A DNA stretch of 41,531 bases from positions 1-41,531 of the forward strand of contig OMXK01000050.1 in NCBI GenBank assembly GCA_900314995.1, written 5' to 3'. Source of the DNA: an uncultured Prevotella sp. (GTDB lineage Bacteria; Bacteroidota; Bacteroidia; Bacteroidales; Bacteroidaceae). The notes beneath the pieces were generated by a model that worked only from the letters and a program-made list of their open reading frames with translations, searched no databases and was not told the DNA's origin. The translations under genes and the position numbers were made by a program. Each line of letters begins with the position of its first letter. The stretch's first letter is position 1. Shown here in pieces: positions 16,922-26,105 of the stretch.

Positions 16922-17530
16922 TTATGGTTTGGGGGTGAAGATCATCGTCCAGCGATAGAGGTTGCAGCCTACGAAATTGCCGAGCACCTCGCTGATGTAA
17001 ACGACGAGGACGGCAGGCTGGAGCACTGCATCGGCTGGCGACACAAGGAAATAGAAGGCATCGGCTATCGAGTGGGCAAAGCCGCAGAGGATGAACACGG
17101 GGACACCCAGCACCAGCGGCAGCACCTTCCCCTTGCGGGCGAACTCGACGGCGATGGTCATGATAAAGCCGCAGCCGATGGCCAGCAGAAAACAGGCGAG
17201 CGGCCCCTTGGCCAGACGCCCGGCGAGGATCTTGGCGGCAGGCTCTATGCAGTCGGGCTGGGCATAGGCGATGAGCCAGGCCGTGAGCAGGCAGCCTACG
17301 ATGTTGCCCAAGAGCACAACGACGAGCATGCCCCAGTCGCCCTGACGGCGGATGAAGCCGGCTGTGCCCGTATAGAGCTTCAGGCCGTAATAGACCACGG
17401 TGGTCAGTCCGAAGGCGAAGAGCACGGCACCAGCGACACCGCCCACGCGCAGGTTGACCACACAACCGATGGAAATACAAATTCCCGCCAGTATAGCCGG
17501 CGGGAATATGTTGCGAATCAAATCTTTCAT
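16922..17530 (-). CDS. Compact formate/nitrite transporter (FNT) family membrane protein
   Basis: A 202-residue integral membrane protein with about six hydrophobic segments. It resembles the formate/nitrite channel family: FPPAILAGICISIGCVV at the N-terminus, LLGNIVGCLLTAWLIAY in the middle, CGFAHSIADAFYF (the GFxHxxA signature) and EVLGNFVGCNLYRW near the end. It is much shorter than FocA or NirC (about 270-285 residues), with reduced termini and loops. It probably exports or imports a small monovalent anion. It lies between the TPR gene (6-base gap) and the IMPase (3-base gap). Confidence 0.75.
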   Translation of the reverse strand: MKDLIRNIFPPAILAGICISIGCVVNLRVGGVAGAVLFAFGLTTVVYYGLKLYTGTAGFIRRQGDWGMLVVVLLGNIVGCLLTAWLIAYAQPDCIEPAAKILAGRLAKGPLACFLLAIGCGFIMTIAVEFARKGKVLPLVLGVPVFILCGFAHSIADAFYFLVSPADAVLQPAVLVVYISEVLGNFVGCNLYRWTMIFTPKP

Positions 17531-17536
17531 ACCAGA

Positions 17537-18748
17537 TTACTTGCTGTCGGCCTCGGCCTGCTTGGTCTCGGGAGCATCCTCACCATAATAGTTATAGTAA
17601 GCATTGTAGCGGTTGTAACCCCAGTTGCTCTGCAGACGGTCGGGATCGAGTTCCTTAGCCTTGTCGTAGTACTTGATGGCCTCCTGATAGAGTGCCTTCT
17701 TGGCAGCGGGATCCTCAGTGTTCTGAGCCTGAACAGAGAGAGCAGTACCAGCGTAGGTCTGGATGGCGGCATTGTCGGGCTTCAGGTCGGCAGCGCGCTT
17801 CAGATACTTGGCAGCCTCAGCGGGATTGTCGTTGACCATACCCAGACCCTTGTCGGCGAGAGCAACGAAGTTGTCGGGGTTCTTAGCCAGTGCGTCGTCG
17901 AGCACCTTCTCGGCAGCAGCCTTGTCACCAGTCATAGAGTACATGTTGTAGAGCTTCTCCATCACACCGTCGGTCTGGTGCTCAGCGTAGATGTCCTTCA
18001 GCTGATTGATGAACTTCACAGAGTCCTCCTTGGTCTTCAGACCGTCGCCAAGGATCTCGAGCTTCAGGTTCAGACAGCCCTCATACTCCTGAGGATCCTT
18101 CATGGCGATGTCGCAGAGCTGCAGGGCCTTGTCCATATCCTTGTCCTGATAGGCATAGACAGCAGCGAAGCGAGCCACCTGGCCGAAGAATTCCTTCTGA
18201 GCATCGCGGTTGCAGTCCTTGAAGAGAGGAGCGGCGTCAGAGAGTGTAAATACTTCCCAGTACTTGCGGGCAGCAGCCTTGTCTTGCTTCTGAGCAGCAT
18301 CCTGACCAACGTTCACGAGGGTGAAACGAGGTGAATTCCACAGGCGCTCGGCATTCTTCTTGTCGAACGCGGGCTTTACCTTACCCTTCTCGTTGGGCTG
18401 CTGGTCGTACTTGTCGCACTCGATGGCGGCGTTCAAGGCATTGACAGCCATATCGGCCATCAGTTTCGTGTCAACGGGCTTCTCTTCCTTACCCATCTGC
18501 TTGGCCACCTGATTCTCAGTCTGAATGGTGCTCTGAGCGTTGAACTGATCCATAGCCAGGTCTACGAGCTTGTTGTAAGCCTTAGCCTTCTCCTGGGGGG
18601 TAGCGAGCTGGTCGAGCGTGCTCTTTACGAGCTGTTCTGCCTCGGCATAGGTCTTTGACTTGAGGATTGCCTTCAGGGCGTCACTGTCACCGGCAAATGC
18701 TGTAGCGCTGGCTACGAACATCACTGCCATCATCATGATTTTTTTCAT
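17537..18748 (-). CDS. Periplasmic tetratricopeptide-repeat protein
   Basis: A 403-residue exported protein (signal MKKIMMMAVMFVASATAFAG) made of helical repeats. TPR units are clearest in the C-terminal half, for example AAEKVLDDALAKNPDNFVAL, EAAKYLKRAADLKPDN and EAIKYYDKAKELDPD. It ends in a Tyr/Asn-rich stretch (NRYNAYYNYYGED) and an acidic tail. TPR proteins are scaffolds, and no partner is visible. A TPR gene directly after gyrA is, as I recall, a common arrangement in Bacteroidales. It lies 82 bases after gyrA without a terminator in between. Confidence 0.82.
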   Translation of the reverse strand: MKKIMMMAVMFVASATAFAGDSDALKAILKSKTYAEAEQLVKSTLDQLATPQEKAKAYNKLVDLAMDQFNAQSTIQTENQVAKQMGKEEKPVDTKLMADMAVNALNAAIECDKYDQQPNEKGKVKPAFDKKNAERLWNSPRFTLVNVGQDAAQKQDKAAARKYWEVFTLSDAAPLFKDCNRDAQKEFFGQVARFAAVYAYQDKDMDKALQLCDIAMKDPQEYEGCLNLKLEILGDGLKTKEDSVKFINQLKDIYAEHQTDGVMEKLYNMYSMTGDKAAAEKVLDDALAKNPDNFVALADKGLGMVNDNPAEAAKYLKRAADLKPDNAAIQTYAGTALSVQAQNTEDPAAKKALYQEAIKYYDKAKELDPDRLQSNWGYNRYNAYYNYYGEDAPETKQAEADSK

Positions 18749-18830
18749 AAGCTAATTAATAATTGGTTATACCTTATATTATATTATATGTTTTGTATTT
18801 ATCTCTTTGACGTATCTGCGGGCCGTTGGT

Positions 18831-21355
18831 TTAATTCTCGGGCTCGGGTGAGATCTGCGGGGTATCGATAGCGTCGGTCAGCTCCTCATCGACAATCTCA
18901 GCCTCTTCCACGTCTTCTTCCTCGGCCTGCGAGTGCATCACCTTGCAGACGCTGGCGATGGTGTCGTTCTTCTTCGTGAGGTTGATGAGGCGCACGCCCT
19001 GGGTGGCGCGACCCATCACGCGGACATCGGCGACCTTCAGACGGATGAGGATACCCGACTTGTTGATGATCATGAGGTCGTTCTCATCGGTCACCACCTT
19101 GATGGCTACCAGTCGGCCTGTCTTCTCAGTAATGGCGAGGGTCTTCACACCCTTCGCGCCACGGGCGGTCTTACGATAGTCTTCTACCTCGGAGCGCTTG
19201 CCGTAGCCGTTCTCAGAGACGACCATGATGGTTTCCTCATTGGGATCGTTGACGCAGACCATGCCTACCACCTCATCGTCGCCACCATCGAGGCGCATGC
19301 CGATGACACCGGTAGAGACGCGGCCCATCGTGCGGACATCGTTCTCGTCGAAGCGGACGGCACGACCATTGCGGTTGGCGAGCAGGAGCTCGTTCTTGCC
19401 GTTGGTCAGACGAACACCTACCACCTCGTCACCCTCGTTTACGTTGATAGCGATGACACCTGCTGCGCGAACGTTCTTATAGGCATCGAGACGGGTCTTC
19501 TTGATGATACCCTGCTTCGTGGCAAAGACCACGTAGTGGGACTTGAGGAACTCCTCGTCGTTGAAGTTCTTGATGCGCAGCACGGCATTGATGGAATCAT
19601 CGGGATCGATGTTGAGCATATTCTGGATGGCGCGACCCTTCGAGTTCTTGTCGCCCTCAGGAATCTCGTAGCACTTCTGCCAGTAGCAGCGTCCCTTCTG
19701 GGTGAAGAAGAGCAGCGTGTTGTGCATCGTGGCGGGATAGATATACTCGGTGAAGTCGTTGTCGCGATGACCCTGCCCTGCTCGTGGAAGTCGGCCAGTG
19801 GGGTGCGCTTGATATAGCCCATGTGGGAGATGGTGATCACCACAGGATCGTCGGGATAGAAGTCCTCGGCATTGAACTCGTGGTCGAATGGGATAATCTC
19901 CGTGCGACGCTCGTCGCCGTACTTCTCCTTCACCTCGAGCAGGTCGTTCTTCATCACCTCCTTACAGCGCTCCGGGTTGTCGAGGATCTCCTGCAGGTCG
20001 GCAATGAGTTTCATCAGGTCATCGTACTCCTGATGGAGCTGATCGACACGCAGGCCAGTCAACTGTGCCAGGCGCATATCGACGATGGCCTTCGACTGGA
20101 GCTCATCGAGATCGAAGCGGGCCTCCAAATTGCGCTGGGCATCGGTCGGGGTCTTACTGTTTCTGATGATGTGTACCACCTCGTCGATATTGTTGACGGC
20201 GATGATCAAGCCCTCGAGGATGTGGGCACGCTCCTGAGCCTTGCGCAGGTCGTACTTGGTGCGGCGGATGGTGACATCGTGACGGTGCTCTACGAAGTAC
20301 TTGACGCACTCCTTGAGCGAGAGCAGACGGGGACGACCCTTCACCAGCGCAATATTGTTGACAGAGAACGAACTCTGCAGGGCGGTCATCTTGAACAGCT
20401 TGTTGAGCAGCACATTGGCATTGGCATCGCGCTTGCAGTCGACGACGATACGCATACCCTGGCGGCCAGACTCATCATTGACATTGGCCACGCCCTCAAT
20501 CTTATGCTGGTTGGCGAGATCGGCGATATAGGCCACGAGATCGGCCTTATTGACACCATAGGGAATCTCCGTGACGACAATCTTGTCGTGGGTCTCTCCG
20601 CTCTCGATCTCAGCCTTGGCGCGCATCACGATACGGCCGCGACCTGTCTCATAAGCATCGCGCACACCCTGCAGGCCATAGATATAGGCACCCGTCGGGA
20701 AGTCGGGACCAGGGATAAACTTCATCAGGCCTTCGGTATCGATATCGGGGTTGTCGATATAGGCACAGCAGCCGTCGATCACTTCACCCAGGTTATGGGT
20801 CGGCATGTTAGTAGCCATACCTACGGCAATACCGTTGCCACCGTTCACCAGCAGGTTAGGAATCTTGGTAGGCATCACGGTGGGCTCCTCGAGCGAGTCG
20901 TCGAAGTTGTTCATCATGTCGACGGTCTCCTTGTCGAGGTCGTCCATGATGTGCTCACCCATCTTCGAGAGTCGGCACTCCGTGTAACGCATGGCGGCAG
21001 GCGAGTCGCCGTCTACCGATCCGAAGTTACCCTGACCGTCAACCAGCGTGTAGCGCATGTTCCACTCCTGGGCCATACGTACGAGGGCACCATAGACTGA
21101 AGAGTCGCCGTGGGGGTGATACTTACCGAGCACCTCACCTACGACGCGCGCACATTTCTTATAAGGTTGGGTTGAAACGTTGTTGATGCCCATCATACCG
21201 AAGAGGATGCGGCGGTGGACGGGCTTGAAGCCGTCGCGAACATCAGGAAGGGCACGTGCCACAATGACTGACATGGAGTAGTCGATGTAGCTCGATTTCA
21301 TCTCTTCCTCGATGTTGATCTTAATAATTCTGTCGTTGTCGAATGTTTGATCCAT
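18831..21355 (-). CDS. gyrA: DNA gyrase subunit A, interrupted by a frameshifting deletion
   Basis: The cutting and rejoining subunit of gyrase (A2B2), which supercoils DNA. The frame from the ATG at 21355 covers the breakage-reunion domain, with catalytic Y124 (AMRYTE) and the quinolone region [10 protein letters not shown] (81-90). It then runs to [18 protein letters not shown] at about residue 528 and is lost near 19770. The C-terminal pinwheel continues in another frame from about 19769 to 18831 ([16 protein letters not shown] onward). About 25 bases seem missing at the join (inferred from the remembered family sequence EQGRGGVGSKG), which removes the GyrA box. The coding content on both sides is clean. 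An essential gene is unlikely to be truly broken, so a sequence or assembly error is likely. Consensus promoter at 21444-21475. Confidence 0.93.
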
Positions 21356-21443
21356 CTTTTTATTTGACTATTTTACTATTTACGATTTGACCGATTTTGC
21401 GTTTAAGGCACTTTTCGAGCCCGCTGACGCGTTTTTAACCGTG

Positions 21444-21475
21444 CAAAGGTAGTTATTATTTTCCGACCAGCCAAA
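21444..21475 (-). promoter_or_regulatory. Consensus promoter of gyrA
   Basis: Minus strand: TTTG at 21472-21475, 20 bases, TACCTTTG at 21444-21451. It gives a leader of about 80 bases before the gyrA ATG. It is divergent from the clpC promoters 60 bases away. Confidence 0.7.
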
Positions 21476-21513
21476 CCTTTTAAGCTATTTTAAAAGGAAA
21501 TTTTTCAAATAAA

Positions 21514-21529
21514 TGGCACGGTGTTTGCT
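21514..21529 (+). promoter_or_regulatory. Sigma-54 (-24/-12) promoter of clpC
   Basis: TGGCACG-GTGT-TTGCT is a complete match to the sigma-54 consensus. GG (21515-21516) and GC (21527-21528) are separated by the required 10 bases. Transcription would start near 21540, about 46 bases before the ATG. Confidence 0.75.
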
Positions 21530-21539
21530 AGAAAAGTTG

Positions 21540-21547
21540 TAATTTTG
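21540..21547 (+). promoter_or_regulatory. Second, housekeeping-type -7 box of clpC
   Basis: TAATTTTG lies 38 bases before the ATG and starts where the sigma-54 transcript would begin. No good -33 box is present at the standard distance. The gene may therefore have a basal and an inducible promoter. Confidence 0.45.
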
Positions 21548-21585
21548 CAATGTGAAATCAGAAAAAGAAAGGAATTAATAGTAAT

Positions 21586-24108
21586 ATGACTAGCCAGTTT
21601 TCACCCAAAGTATCCGAGATACTGGCCTTCTCACGGGAGGAGGCTGCGCGCCTGGCCAGCCGTTCTGTAGGGCCGGAACACCTGCTGCTGGGCATGCTCA
21701 GAAGTAAGGACGGTCCTGTCATCGACCTGTTCCGCAGACTGAACCTGAACCTTCAGTCGGTGAAGACAGAACTGGAGCAACGTGTGCGTGAGGACGAGAT
21801 AGGCATGCCTATCCCCACGGACTTGGTGCTCAACGAGAAGGCGAGCAATATCCTGAAGCTCGCCGTGCTGGAAGCCAGGATACAGAGAACAACTAAAGTG
21901 GACGAACAACATCTGTTGCTTGCCATCCTGCATGATGCAGCAAACAACAGTGCCAAACAGATTTTAGAATTGAACAACATGAATTATGAAGACGCGCTGG
22001 CGATGCTTTTCGCCCCGCAAAATACAGAAGTGACTAACGGCATCGGTCTGCCCGACGAGGATGAAGATGAATACGAGGACACCAGCAACGCTGCTGGCAA
22101 ATCCAGCAAGTCGGGTATGACGACCACCCAGAAGAAAGCTGCCTCGAAGACGCCTGTGCTCGACACCTTCGGCACTGATCTGACGCTGGCTGCCACAGAG
22201 AACAAGCTCGACCCCTGTGTAGGCCGCGAACGCGAGATACAGCGCATCGTGGAGATTCTGGGGCGCAGAAAGAAGAACAACCCCATCCTCATCGGTGAGC
22301 CTGGCGTAGGTAAGAGTGCCATCGTAGAAGGACTCGCCCAGATGATTGTGAACCACCATACGAGTCCGATGCTATTCGGCAAGCGGATCTACACCCTCGA
22401 TATGACGGGTGTGGTAGCTGGTACAAAGTACCGCGGACAGTTTGAGGAGCGTCTGAAAGCCTTGATGAAGGAGCTGGAGGCCAATCCCGACGTGATTGTG
22501 TTCATCGACGAGATCCACACCATCATTGGCGCCGGCTCAACCCCAGGCTCGATGGATGCCGCCAACATCATGAAACCTGCACTGGCAAGGGGTACCATCC
22601 AGTGTATCGGTGCTACGACACTCGACGAATACCGCAACTCCATCGAGAAAGATGGAGCCTTGGAGCGCCGATTCCAGAAGGTGCAGGTAGAACCTACCAC
22701 TAACGAGGAGACACTGCAGATACTGCGTAACATCAAGGACCGCTATGAGCACCATCACCATGTGACCTATACGGACGATGCCCTCGTGGCATGTGTCAAA
22801 TTGACAGACCGCTACGTGACAGACCGCTTTATGCCCGACAAGGCCATCGACGCCCTCGACGAGACAGGCTCGCGCGTACATCTTGGTAATGCCCAGATTC
22901 CGCAGGAGATTGTGGAAAAGGAGAAAGAGATTGCCCTGGTGAAGGAGAAGAAGCAGTGGGCCGTGAAGAACCAGAACTTCGAACTGGCTGCCGGCTATCG
23001 CGACCGTCAGACGGTGCTCGAGACAGAACTGAAGCAGATGAACGAGCGCTGGAGCTCGGGCGTTGACGAGGAGCGGCAGGTGGTCGATGCTGACCAGGTG
23101 GCCGAGGTGGTATCGATGATGACGGGTGTGCCTGCCCAGCGCATGGCCGAACAGGAGGGTATCCGTCTGAAGGGCATGGCGCAGGAACTGAAGAATGCCG
23201 TCATCGCCCAGGACAAGGCCATCGACAAGATGGTGAAGGCCATCCAGCGCAACCGCGTCGGACTGAAGGAGCCCAACCACCCCATCGGCACGTTCATGTT
23301 CCTCGGCCCTACGGGTGTGGGCAAGACCTATCTGGCCAAGAAACTGGCAGAATTCATGTTTGGCAGTGCCGATGCGCTCATCCGTATCGACATGAGTGAA
23401 TATACGGAGAGTTTCAACACCTCTCGACTGATTGGTGCGCCTCCAGGATACGTAGGCTACGAAGAGGGCGGACAGCTGACCGAGCGCGTGCGCCGTCATC
23501 CCTACTCCATCGTGCTGCTCGACGAGATCGAGAAAGCCCACGGCAACGTGTTCAACCTGTTGCTGCAGGTGCTCGATGAAGGCCGACTGACTGACGGCAA
23601 CGGTCGACTGGTGGACTTCCGCAACACGGTGATCATCATGACCTCGAACGCTGGTACACGCCAGCTGAAGGACTTCGGACGAGGCGTAGGCTTCAGTGCT
23701 GGTTCGAGCACAGGGCTGGCGCTGAACGAGAAGGACAAGCAGCATGCGCGCGACATCGTGCAGAAAGCACTCTCGAAGCAGTTCTCGCCTGAGTTCCTGA
23801 ACCGTCTCGACGAGATTATCACCTTCGACCAGCTGGACCTGGAAGCCATCAAGAAGATCATCGATATCGAACTGAAGGGTCTCTACAAGCGCATCGACCA
23901 GATAGGCTACAAGATCGACCTCTCTGAAGAAGCCAAGGAGTTTGTGGCCACGAAGGGCTACGACGTGCAGTTTGGCGCCCGTCCGCTGAAGCGCGCCATC
24001 CAGAACTATATTGAAGACGGCATCAGCGACCTCGTGGTAAACGGCGAGTTGCCGCTTGGCTCAACGATCCATATCACACTAAAAGACAATGAGTTAGCCT
24101 TTAGCTAA
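21586..24108 (+). CDS. clpC: ATP-dependent Clp protease ATP-binding subunit ClpC
   Basis: A Hsp100 unfoldase that feeds proteins to ClpP and helps in protein quality control. The 840-residue protein has an N-terminal repeat domain (FSREEAARLASRSVGPEHLL at the start). The first AAA+ domain has GEPGVGKSA (Walker A) and VIVFIDEIHT (Walker B). A UVR/coiled-coil middle segment follows (QNFELAAGYRDRQTVLE), then the second AAA+ domain with GPTGVGKTYLAKKLAEF and VLLDEIEKAH. The C-terminal D2-small domain is complete. The UVR segment and single short middle domain mark ClpC rather than ClpB. It is monocistronic, divergent from gyrA, with a sigma-54 promoter. Its terminator overlaps its own stop codon. 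Confidence 0.96.
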   Translation: MTSQFSPKVSEILAFSREEAARLASRSVGPEHLLLGMLRSKDGPVIDLFRRLNLNLQSVKTELEQRVREDEIGMPIPTDLVLNEKASNILKLAVLEARIQRTTKVDEQHLLLAILHDAANNSAKQILELNNMNYEDALAMLFAPQNTEVTNGIGLPDEDEDEYEDTSNAAGKSSKSGMTTTQKKAASKTPVLDTFGTDLTLAATENKLDPCVGREREIQRIVEILGRRKKNNPILIGEPGVGKSAIVEGLAQMIVNHHTSPMLFGKRIYTLDMTGVVAGTKYRGQFEERLKALMKELEANPDVIVFIDEIHTIIGAGSTPGSMDAANIMKPALARGTIQCIGATTLDEYRNSIEKDGALERRFQKVQVEPTTNEETLQILRNIKDRYEHHHHVTYTDDALVACVKLTDRYVTDRFMPDKAIDALDETGSRVHLGNAQIPQEIVEKEKEIALVKEKKQWAVKNQNFELAAGYRDRQTVLETELKQMNERWSSGVDEERQVVDADQVAEVVSMMTGVPAQRMAEQEGIRLKGMAQELKNAVIAQDKAIDKMVKAIQRNRVGLKEPNHPIGTFMFLGPTGVGKTYLAKKLAEFMFGSADALIRIDMSEYTESFNTSRLIGAPPGYVGYEEGGQLTERVRRHPYSIVLLDEIEKAHGNVFNLLLQVLDEGRLTDGNGRLVDFRNTVIIMTSNAGTRQLKDFGRGVGFSAGSSTGLALNEKDKQHARDIVQKALSKQFSPEFLNRLDEIITFDQLDLEAIKKIIDIELKGLYKRIDQIGYKIDLSEEAKEFVATKGYDVQFGARPLKRAIQNYIEDGISDLVVNGELPLGSTIHITLKDNELAFS

Positions 24109-24117
24109 CTCATTTTT
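24091..24117 (+). terminator. Terminator overlapping the clpC stop codon
   Basis: Perfect 8-bp stem GAGTTAGC (24091-24098) and GCTAACTC (24104-24111), followed by ATTTTTA. The TAA stop of clpC lies inside the second arm. Confidence 0.7.
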
Positions 24118-24133
24118 ACTTTAAACACATTAT

Positions 24134-24159
24134 GTGGGTCGTTGGTTACAACGACTCAC
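24134..24159 (-). terminator. Hairpin at the 3' end of nadE
   Basis: GTGGGTCGTTG (24134-24144) pairs with CAACGACTCAC (24149-24159), with one weak pair. The nadE stop lies in the loop. The T-tract on the minus strand is poor, so it may protect the 3' end rather than terminate. Confidence 0.45.
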
Positions 24160-26083
24160 ATTCTTTTAACCATAATGCACTGGAGGCATCACTCGGCATG
24201 CGCCAGTCGCCTCTGGGTGAGAGACTCACGCTACCAACCTTCGGACCATCGGGCAGACAAGAACGCTTGAACTGCTGGTTGAAGAAGCGACGACAGAAGG
24301 TGGTCAACCATTTCTTCACCACGTCCTCCGTATAGAGCACCTCCTTGCCATCGATCACGGAAGGCGTGCAGAAGGCGCGCTGGGCCAGCAGGAAAATCTT
24401 CTTCGGACTGAAGCCATAGCGCAGGAAGTAGTAGATGAAGAAGTCGTGCAGTTCGTAAGGGCCCACGAGGTCTTCCGTCTTCTGTTTGATGTTGCCCTGT
24501 TCGTCGGCTGGTATCAGCTCTGGCGATATCGGTGTGGCCACAATGTCGAGCAGCGTCTCTGTGGCCATCTCGCCTGCAACATAGCTGACGAGATACTGGA
24601 TCAGCGTCTTGGGGATGCCGGCATTCACGCCGTACATCGACATGTGGTCACCGTTGTAGGTGGCCCATCCAAGCGCCAGTTCGGAGAGGTCGCCCGTCCC
24701 GATGACGATAGCATTCTCCTGGTTGGCCACATCCATCAGGATCTGCGTACGCTCACGAGCCTGGGAGTTCTCGTAGGTCACATCATGGTTATTCTTATCA
24801 TGGCCGATATCCTCGAAATGCTGGGTGACAGCCTTGGCGATGCTGATCTCACGAATAGTCACGCCCAGTGTTTCCATCAGTTTCACAGCGTTGTTGTGGG
24901 TACGGTCTGTGGTGCCGAAGCCAGGCATCGTGATTCCGAGGATTCCCTTACGGTCGAGGCCGAGCTTATCAAAGGTCTTCACGGTCACCAGCAGGGCCAG
25001 TGTGGAGTCGAGACCGCCACTGATACCAATCACGGCCTTCTTGGCATTGATATGATAGAGACGCTTGGCCAGACCTGCCACCTGGATATTCAGGATTTCC
25101 TCACAGGTATCATGCATCTCCTCTTCCTTGGGGATAAACGGATGGGGATTGATCGTGCGCTCCAGAGCGAAGTCGCGCATGGCTACAGGCTTGCAGACGA
25201 TCATCTGCGAATTGGCGCCACGCTGGGCATTGATAAAGGTGGTGTTCTGCCGGCGCTCGACACGGAGTTTCTCAACATCAATCTGGACGCTGCGGATCTG
25301 CGGCTGGAACGAGAAGCGGTCGCCCTCTATGAGCAGCTTGCCATTCTCGAAAATCAGTGCGTTGCCGCCATAGACGACATCCTGCGTAGACTCGCCGAAG
25401 CCTGCACTCGCATAGACGTAGCCGCTGATGGTACGCGCACTCTGCTGAGCCAGGAGCGACTTCAGGTAGGCGTGCTTGCCCAACAGTTCGTTGCTGGCCG
25501 AGAGGTTGAAGATGATGTCGGCACCAGCCACTGCCAAATTGTTGCTTGGCGGGATGGGAGCCCATACATCCTCGCAGATCTCCACGCCAAACTTCATGCC
25601 GTCGGCAGTGACGAAGATCTTGGGATCAGCACTGACCGTCACAGGGCCACCCGCAAAGTAGATCTCCGTAGGATTCAGATCCTGCGAAGAGGCAAACCAG
25701 CGCTTCTCATAGAACTCCGCATAGTTTGGCAGATAGGTCTTGGGCACGATGCCCAACAGCGTACCCCCCTGAATGACGGCGGCACAGTTATATAACAGAC
25801 CATTGATGACGATAGGCAGTCCTACAATGGAAATCACATCTAGTTTTCGGGTAAAGTCGAGCAGCGTCAAGATGGCTCCCTCCGCATGGTCGAGCAGCAG
25901 CTGCTCCTTAAACAAGTCCTGACAGGAGTAGCCCGTGATACAGAGTTCAGGGAACACGAGCACCTCGACGCCACGGCCTTCAGCCTGAGCAATCAGACTC
26001 TCCACCTGTTGTACGTTGTACGCTACGTCAGCCACTTTCACCACAGGAACGGCAGCAGCAACTTTTACAAATCCGTATTTCAT
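24146..26083 (-). CDS. nadE: Glutamine-dependent NAD+ synthetase
   Basis: This enzyme amidates nicotinic acid adenine dinucleotide to NAD+, the last step of NAD synthesis, using ammonia from glutamine. The 645-residue protein has an N-terminal nitrilase-type glutaminase domain (LVFPELCITGYSCQDLF with its glutamate, VEICEDVW with its cysteine). It has a C-terminal ATP-pyrophosphatase domain with the PP-loop GISGGLDSTLAL and the GTGDLSELALGWATYNGDHM motif. It is the last gene of the nitroreductase-kdsC-maf-nadE operon, starting 22 bases after maf. A cofactor-synthesis enzyme with an FMN nitroreductase at the front of the operon is a loose functional match. Confidence 0.96.
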   Translation of the reverse strand: MKYGFVKVAAAVPVVKVADVAYNVQQVESLIAQAEGRGVEVLVFPELCITGYSCQDLFKEQLLLDHAEGAILTLLDFTRKLDVISIVGLPIVINGLLYNCAAVIQGGTLLGIVPKTYLPNYAEFYEKRWFASSQDLNPTEIYFAGGPVTVSADPKIFVTADGMKFGVEICEDVWAPIPPSNNLAVAGADIIFNLSASNELLGKHAYLKSLLAQQSARTISGYVYASAGFGESTQDVVYGGNALIFENGKLLIEGDRFSFQPQIRSVQIDVEKLRVERRQNTTFINAQRGANSQMIVCKPVAMRDFALERTINPHPFIPKEEEMHDTCEEILNIQVAGLAKRLYHINAKKAVIGISGGLDSTLALLVTVKTFDKLGLDRKGILGITMPGFGTTDRTHNNAVKLMETLGVTIREISIAKAVTQHFEDIGHDKNNHDVTYENSQARERTQILMDVANQENAIVIGTGDLSELALGWATYNGDHMSMYGVNAGIPKTLIQYLVSYVAGEMATETLLDIVATPISPELIPADEQGNIKQKTEDLVGPYELHDFFIYYFLRYGFSPKKIFLLAQRAFCTPSVIDGKEVLYTEDVVKKWLTTFCRRFFNQQFKRSCLPDGPKVGSVSLSPRGDWRMPSDASSALWLKECESL

Positions 26084-26105
26084 AATTTATTCAGTTTATG
26101 GATAT

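Noticed and set aside
16376-18334. A 652-codon open frame on the plus strand
   Set aside because: It lies fully antisense to IMPase, FNT and the TPR gene, crosses their boundaries, and has no domain pattern. It is a codon-bias shadow.
19784-21100. A 438-codon frame antisense to gyrA
   Set aside because: The gyrA reading on the other strand is certain, and this frame has no recognisable motif or start signal.
24446-25795. A 449-codon frame antisense to nadE
   Set aside because: A shadow of the nadE coding strand; composition is low-complexity His/Leu-rich as expected for such shadows.
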